Shown: positions 58,803 to 64,000 of the stretch, piece by piece
How positions within the stretch are numbered: position 1 is the first letter of the stretch
Layout of the letters: every line of letters begins with the position of its first letter
Source of the DNA: Ipomoea triloba
Taxonomy: Eukaryota > Streptophyta > Magnoliopsida > Solanales > Convolvulaceae
Reading direction: 5' to 3'
Assembly (NCBI RefSeq): GCF_003576645.1
Contig: NC_044922.1
Location: 25,002,765 to 25,066,764, forward strand
DNA: 64,000 nucleotides
The notes under the pieces: generated by a model
What the model saw: the letters and a program-made list of their open reading frames with translations, nothing else
The model's database searches: none
What the model was told of the DNA's origin: nothing
Position numbers and translations under genes: made by a program

Positions 58803-58985
58803 GCTGGTCCTTCCCTGATCTGCCGAGCAACAATGATGAGGCATTTTGACAACATTGTTGTTCTAAATGGTGGGCGGATTGTGGAAGAAGGATCCCACGA
58901 CTCACTGATGGCAAAAAACGGTTTGTATGTCCGCTTGATGCAACCTCAATTCGGGAAAGGATTGCGTCAGCATAGACTCATTTAA
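58803..58985 (+). pseudogene. C-terminal exon fragment of an ABCB (MDR/PGP) transporter
   Basis: An open stretch ends at a stop at 58983-58985. It encodes MMRHFDNIVVLNGGRIVEEG, then SHDSLMAKNGLYVRLMQPQF and a basic end GLRQHRLI. This is the last part of an ABC-B nucleotide-binding domain, after the H-loop, and ends as plant ABCB6/ABCB20-type proteins do. No Walker A, signature or Walker B segment lies upstream; the fragment abuts a transposon-like terminal repeat. It is most likely a captured or relocated last exon and not a working gene. Confidence 0.75.
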
Positions 58986-59080
58986 GTTGGATTGTAAATG
59001 GTCTTTAGCAATAGGTGATGGGCTTCTTCCACATCTCTACCAAATCCTCACGTTCTTTAAAGTGCTGGAGACATTGTTTC
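58986..59080. other. Sequence between ABCB fragment and Copia LTR
   Basis: Possibly the former 3' UTR of the ABCB fragment; no other content recognised. Confidence 0.35.
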
Positions 59081-59239
59081 TGTTAGTTGAGTGATTTACT
59101 CTCAGCTTCTCAATTCAAATTTGAATTGAGTGGCTGAGAGTCCATCCCCTTTCCCCTTCTCTTGTATAAATAGGTAGTCATTTACAATGTAAAACATCAG
59201 TGAGTAATATACTTCAGTGTACTGTTCTATCTTTCTACA
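59081..59239 (+). mobile_element. 5' LTR of the right Copia element (short, about 160 bp)
   Basis: It runs from TGTTAGTTGAG to TTTCTACA, immediately before the primer-binding site. It contains a TATA box (TATAAATAGG, 59165-59174) and a long palindrome (59100-59143). The 5' boundary is inferred from the TG terminus only, because the 3' LTR lies beyond the window. Confidence 0.55.
59100..59143. repeat. Near-perfect 44-bp palindrome in the LTR
   Basis: ACTCTCAGC and GCTGAGAGT enclose TCAATTCAAATTTGAATTGA, with only short non-palindromic steps between. Confidence 0.9.
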
Positions 59240-59251
59240 TGGTATCAGAGC
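59240..59251 (+). other. Primer-binding site of the right Copia element
   Basis: TGGTATCAGAGC, complementary to the 3' end of initiator methionine tRNA, directly adjoins the LTR end. Confidence 0.92.
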
Positions 59252-60649
59252 GAGGTTGAGGGAGAGTGACCGAGTGGGCTTTGGTCGGAGCAGTGCCGCG
59301 ACCTCGCCGGAGAAGTTTCGCCGCCATCGAGATCCCCACGCGCCGCCGCTGTCCGCCACCTCGTAGTCCACGCGCCGGCGCGTGAGCGGTTTTCCGGCGT
59401 CGTCTCCGGCCGAAAATGGCATCATCGGTCTCGTCTCAGGGAGCCCATTCGACCTAGGTATGTTTTATGGTGTGTTAGGTTAACAAAGGTGGGGGCAGCG
59501 AGAGGTTTGGCGAGTCGGGGTGCTGCTGCGTTTGTTTTGTTTTGTTCTTTGGTTGGTAGGGTTTGTTTTGAGGCCATATGGCTGAAGGGAGGACTATAAC
59601 AGTGGTGTCAACCCCATCTAAGTTAATTGATGTGGTACTTGCACCTGATGGGTCTAATTTTGGTGAGTGGGAGTTTTTAATTAAAGTTAATTTGGGTGGC
59701 ATGGGAAAGGATGGACACTTAACAGAAGTCTGTCCAACTGGATCTCCTGACACGGTTAGTCAGTGGAAGAGTGATGATAAAGCTATTTTCTCTCGAATCA
59801 TTAACTGTATTGACAAGAAAATAATTTTGTCAATGAAGCATTGTACAACTGTGAAAGAAGTATGGGATCTAGTACATAAATGGTTTAGTGGGACATATAA
59901 CCTAAGGAGGTTGTATCAATTGTCTCAAAATGTCTATCGTCCTTCTCGAAATGGACGAGACATTAGAGACTATTATTATGAGTTCAAGAATGCTAGTGAT
60001 GCTTTGTGCGCTGCTATGCCAATCTCAAATGACGTGGCTCAAATGAAGAAACAACGTGACCAACTGCTTGTGTTTAGTTGGATCTCAGGGTTAGGTAAGG
60101 AGTATGATGTTCTCTAATCGCAGTTGTTGGGGGACAAAGAGTTAGAATCACTGGATCAAGTCTTTGCGAGGGTCCAGAATGCATCAGGTAACATTAGTAG
60201 TGAAGACGTGTCAGAAAGACACGTTTTCTTATCGCAGGATAATATGGTTGAGGAGAAAGCACTGCTGTCACAAGGGAATGTCAGCGATAATCGAGGTGGC
60301 CGATTCCGGGGGCGTGGTCGAGGAGGACGTGGTGGAGGACGCGGAGGACCGAGGGTATGTTATAACTGCGTGGACCCGAATCATTTACGTAATCAGTGTC
60401 CTAAACCATTTTGTTATGCTTGTGGAGACCCCGGTCACTTGCGCAATCAATGCCCGAAACTGGTCCGACCACAAAGGTTTGCTAATTCTGTCATGAAACC
60501 AGAAGGACATACAATAGTGGTGACTGATGAGGAATTAGCTTTGTTCAACCAGCTGAAGGTGTCTTCCTCGCCACCTCCAACTAATCATGACTCTGTGTCG
60601 TCTCGTTCGGCTACGTTCGTCCAAACAGGTAATCCTGTCGCATGTGTTT

Positions 60650-61072
60650 CTTCTTCTTCATCTCGGAAATGGGTCATTGACTCAGGAGCTAGTGACCATA
60701 TGTCAGGTAATCCGAGTCTCTTTTCCACATATTTTCCTTTTAATTGTGGTCCTACAGTTACCCTAGCAGATGGTTCTTCCACCACTGTCTTGGGTAAAGG
60801 TAATGCAACTGCTACTCCGGGGTTATCCCTTTCGTCTGTTTTGTATCTTCCAAAGTTCCCNCTTCTTCTTCATCTCGGAAATGGGTCATTGACTCAGGAG
60901 CTAGTGACCATATGTCAGGTAATCCGAGTCTCTTTTCCACATATTTTCCTTTTAATTGTGGTCCTACAGTTACCCTAGCAGATGGTTCTTCCACCACTGT
61001 CTTGGGTAAAGGTAATGCAACTGCTACTCCGGGGTTATCCCTTTCGTCTGTTTTGTATCTTCCAAAGTTCCC
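60650..61072. repeat. Direct 211-bp duplication joined by one N
   Basis: 60650-60860 (protease region) recurs at 60862-61072; the copies look identical and the single N at 60861 is the joint. The offset of 212 nt is not a multiple of three. Confidence 0.95.
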
Positions 61073-61257
61073 TTTCAATTTACTCTCTATAAGCCAGATC
61101 ACTCGAACTCTAAATTGTTGTGTGTTGTTTTTCCCTGGTTATTGTTTGTTCCAAGATCTGTTGACGAAGGAGATTATTGGTAAAGGGAAGGAGACTGGTG
61201 GGTTGTATGTGTTGGATCAACTGGTTCCTCGTAGGGTTGCTTCTGTCAGTCTGCTGG

Positions 61258-61440
61258 GAAACACAACTCCTTTCCAATTACATTGTCGGTATGGTCATCG
61301 AAACACAACTCCTTTCCAATTACATTGTCGGTATGGTCATCCGTCTCTACCTACTTTCCAATTACATTGTCGGTATGGTCATCCGTCTCTACCTACGTTC
61401 CAATTACATTGTCGGTATGGTCATCCGTCTCTACCTACGT
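61258..61440 (+). repeat. Four in-frame 42-bp repeats across the integrase HH motif
   Basis: The core CCAATTACATTGTCGGTATG recurs with a 42-bp step (cores beginning about 61271, 61313, 61355, 61397), repeating the residues FQLHCRYGH four times. The flanking part of the unit changes from RNTTP to PSLPT between the second and third copies. Confidence 0.93.
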
Positions 61441-61457
61441 TGAAGAAATTGTGTCCA

Positions 61458-61541
61458 AATTTAGAGTCTTTATCTGTTTTACAGTGTGAGTCGTGCGAAA
61501 ATTTAGAGTCTTTATCTGTTTTACAGTGTGAGTCGTGCGAA
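61458..61541 (+). repeat. In-frame 42-bp duplication across the integrase CC motif
   Basis: 61458-61499 and 61500-61541 are identical and encode NLESLSVLQCESCE twice. Confidence 0.93.
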
Positions 61542-64000
61542 CTTGCCAAACACTGTCGGGGAACTTATTTACCTAGGGTCAATAATAGGGTGGAGTCGTT
61601 ATTTCAATTGGTTCACACGGATGTGTGGGGTCCATGTCGTGTGTCTTCAAAATCAGGGGTTAGGTACTTCGTAACCTTTGTAGATGATTTTTCGAGACAT
61701 ACTTGGTTATATTTAATGAAGTCTAGAGATGAGTTATTTACTATTTTCTGTAACTTCTGTGTTATGATCAAAACTCAGTTTAATAAAAGTGTTCAAGTTT
61801 TGCGTAGTGATAATGCTCTTGAATATTTCTCTAGCCCCTTCTCAACTTATATGAGTCAGAATGGAATGATACATCAGTCCTCTTGTGTGGGTAGGTCTCA
61901 ACAGAATGGTATCGCAGAGCGAAAGAATCGCTATCTGTTGGAGGTCGCTCGAGCCCTATTGTTTCAGATGAAAGTCCCTAAAATATTTTGGTCGGATGTT
62001 GTCTATACAACTTCCTTCTTGATTAATCGACTACCGTCTAGTGTCCTCCGAGCACAGGTTCCGTGCCATCTCGTGTATCCCTCTAGTCCTTTGTTTCACT
62101 TGTCTCCTAAAGTGTTTGGCTGCACCTGTTTTGTTCAAGATATTCGCCCCCAGAACGGTAAACTCGACCCAAGAGCTCTTAAATGTATATTCTTAGGATA
62201 TTCTCCTACTCAAAAGGGATATCGTTGTTATTCTCCTGAGCTAAAGAGGTATTTAGTGTCTGCCGATGTTACGTTCTTTGAGGATACCATATATAATGGG
62301 GCAGTTTTCGACCATCCAGACTATGTCACTATGTCAACAGAGGATAATGAGTTTCTCACATATACTGTTACTGTTCCTTCCTCCTGGGTTGAGTCTATAC
62401 CCAGGCCCCCCGTTACTCAAGTATATAACAGGCGGCTGAAGAAGGTTGTGCGAAAGGTGTCGTCTCGCCCACCAGTCAGCTCTACCTTACCGCAATCTCC
62501 GTCAACAGATCTTCCTGTTGCTCTTCGAAAAGGTAAACGTCGTTGTGTTCATCCCATTTCCTCATTTGTGTCTTACAATGATCTGTCACCCTCTTCACGT
62601 GTCTTTGTGTCTCAGTTGGAGTCTGTAGTTGTTCTCGAGTCTTTAAAAGAGGCTCTGTCTCATGATGGTTGGCGGCGTGCTATGGAAGAGGAGATGGCCG
62701 CTCTTGAGGAGAATCGAACTTGGGATCTTGTTGATCTCCCCATTGGTAAAGCTGTTATTGGGTGTAAGTGGGTTTATGTAGTCAAAATGAACCTGGATGG
62801 TTCTGTTGCTAGATTGAAAGCACGCCTAGTTGCTAAAGGGTATGCACAAATTTACGGTGTTGACTATACAAAGACGTTTTCCCCCGTAGCCAAATTGACT
62901 TCTGTACGGATTTTCATTTCATTAGCTGCCGTTAATCATTGGCCTTTGTATCAGCTAGATGTGAAGAACACATTTTTACATGGTGATTTGACCGAGGAAG
63001 TTTATATGGAGCAACCACCTGGGTTCGTTGCTCAAGGGGAGTCAGGGAAGGTGTGCAAACTGAAGAAGTCCTTATATGGTTTGAAGCAATCTCCGCGTGC
63101 GTGGTTTGGAAGGTTTAGTAGTGCGGTCGTCAAGTTTGGTATGCAGAGGAGTGCTTGTGACCATACGGTATTTTATAAGCACACGAGTTATGGCTGTGTT
63201 TTATTAATTGTATATGTGGATGATATAGTAATCACAGGGAGCGACGCTGGAGGAATTGATGCTCTTAAGTCCTTTCTCAAGGACGAGTTTCATACTAAGG
63301 ATTTAGGTATACTAAAATACTTTCTGGGTATTGAAGTTTCCCGATCCAAGAAAGGCATTTTTCTTTCACAAAGAAAGTATGTGTTGGACCTGCTTGATGA
63401 CACTGGTATGCTGGGGGCGAAGCCGTGTGACACTGCCATGGATCCTGGTGCCAAACTTGTAGCTGGAGAAGGAGAGGCGTTTGACAATCCAGAGAGGTAC
63501 AGGAGGTTAGTGGGAAAGCTTAATTATCTCACTATTACTCGTCCTGATATTGCGTTTCCTATTAGCGTGGTGAGTCAATTTATGAGTGAACCTACACATA
63601 CTCATTGGGAGGCAGCTATCCGGATCGTGAAATATTTGAAGGGTGCTCCGGGGAAAGGGGTCTTGTGTGCAGATTATGGGCACACTTGTGTTGAGGCGTT
63701 TTCTAATGCTGATTGGGCTGGGTCTCCGAGTGACAGAAGATCAACGACAGGTTATTGTGTGTTCGTGGGAGACAACTTGGTTTCATGGAAGAGCAAGAAA
63801 CAGAGTGTCGTAGCCCAGTCTAGTGCAGAGTCTGAGTACAGGGCCATGGCTCACGTCACGAGTGAGGTTGTTTGGGTACACAATATTTTGAGGGAAATTG
63901 GTGTAGAGGTGCAGCTACCAGTGAGTTTATGGTGTGATAATCGTGCTGTCATACACATTGCTAATAATCCTGTCTTCCACGAGCGAACCAAGCATATTGA

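Larger units (their letters stand above)
59578..64000 (+). pseudogene. Copia gag-pol polyprotein, cut by the right window edge
   Basis: Encodes, in order, a gag with UBN2-like core (SMKHCTTVKEVWDLVHKWFS), two CCHC zinc knuckles (60358-60453), aspartic protease (DSGASDHM at 60679), integrase with an HHCC zinc finger (from 61258) and catalytic D, D and E at 61620, 61809 and 61917, reverse transcriptase (DVKNTFLHGD, SLYGLKQSPRAW, YVDD at 63222-63233), and RNase H (SNADWAGSP, QSSAESEYRAM) to the end. This order, integrase before RT, defines Ty1/Copia. A TAA at 60115-60117 interrupts gag. The N-marked duplication at 60861 breaks the assembled frame, and without it gag and pol share one frame. From 61073 to 64000 no stop was seen. 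The start ATG at 59578 follows a leader of about 330 nt. Confidence 0.93.

Noticed and set aside
61177..61489. Frames reading SNYIVGMVIRLYL repeats
   Set aside because: Out-of-frame translation of the 42-bp integrase repeats.

Overview
The window is nuclear DNA of a flowering plant. It holds intron-rich genes whose products match core-eudicot proteins: a TIR1-type auxin receptor, a vacuolar NHX antiporter, splicing factor SF3B5, a NET3-type actin-binding protein and a classical arabinogalactan protein. These sit in very AT-rich, transposon-filled intergenic DNA. I cannot name the species from sequence alone. Nothing bacterial, organellar or CRISPR-like was seen. No undescribed multi-gene system was found; the oddities are listed one by one in the findings.

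Layout. 1-3252: 5' end of a Copia retrotransposon on the minus strand (gag, primer-binding site, 1.8 kb LTR). 3253-5827: AT-rich spacer with micro- and minisatellites. 5828-11238: a PIF/Harbinger-like DNA transposon whose interior is assembled as three partial copies, one inverted around a 25-N gap. 11917-12297: classical AGP (+). 12595-13255: a 155-bp higher-order minisatellite. 13664-16560: NET3-like gene (-) with a GC-AG intron. 16600-23500: intergenic, with a Mutator-like MITE (18648-19498) and a GC-richer block of tandem repeats (20085-22210). 23520-28424: complete 14-exon NHX gene (-), 540 aa, with a SINE in its last intron. 28930-40400: a possible gene fragment, an assembly duplication and two Helitrons. 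40417-42541: SF3B5 (+), 87 aa. 42542-46355: AT-rich DNA, a SINE and a foldback element just upstream of TIR1. 46356-49335: TIR1-like gene (+), 581 aa, with a recognisable miR393 site. 49336-59080: SINEs, LTR debris, Helitrons, a tRNA gene with an Arg-type body and a UUU anticodon, and a captured ABCB exon. 59081-64000: a Copia element (+) running off the right edge within RNase H.

The five host genes are ordinary housekeeping or signalling genes and do not form a cluster; the rest is the history of transposable elements. Three of the four N gaps (7961-7985, 32417, 60861) are flanked by duplicated sequence. At 60861, removing the duplicate puts the Copia gag and pol back into one frame. I therefore read these duplications as assembly joins, and counts or lengths taken across them should not be trusted.
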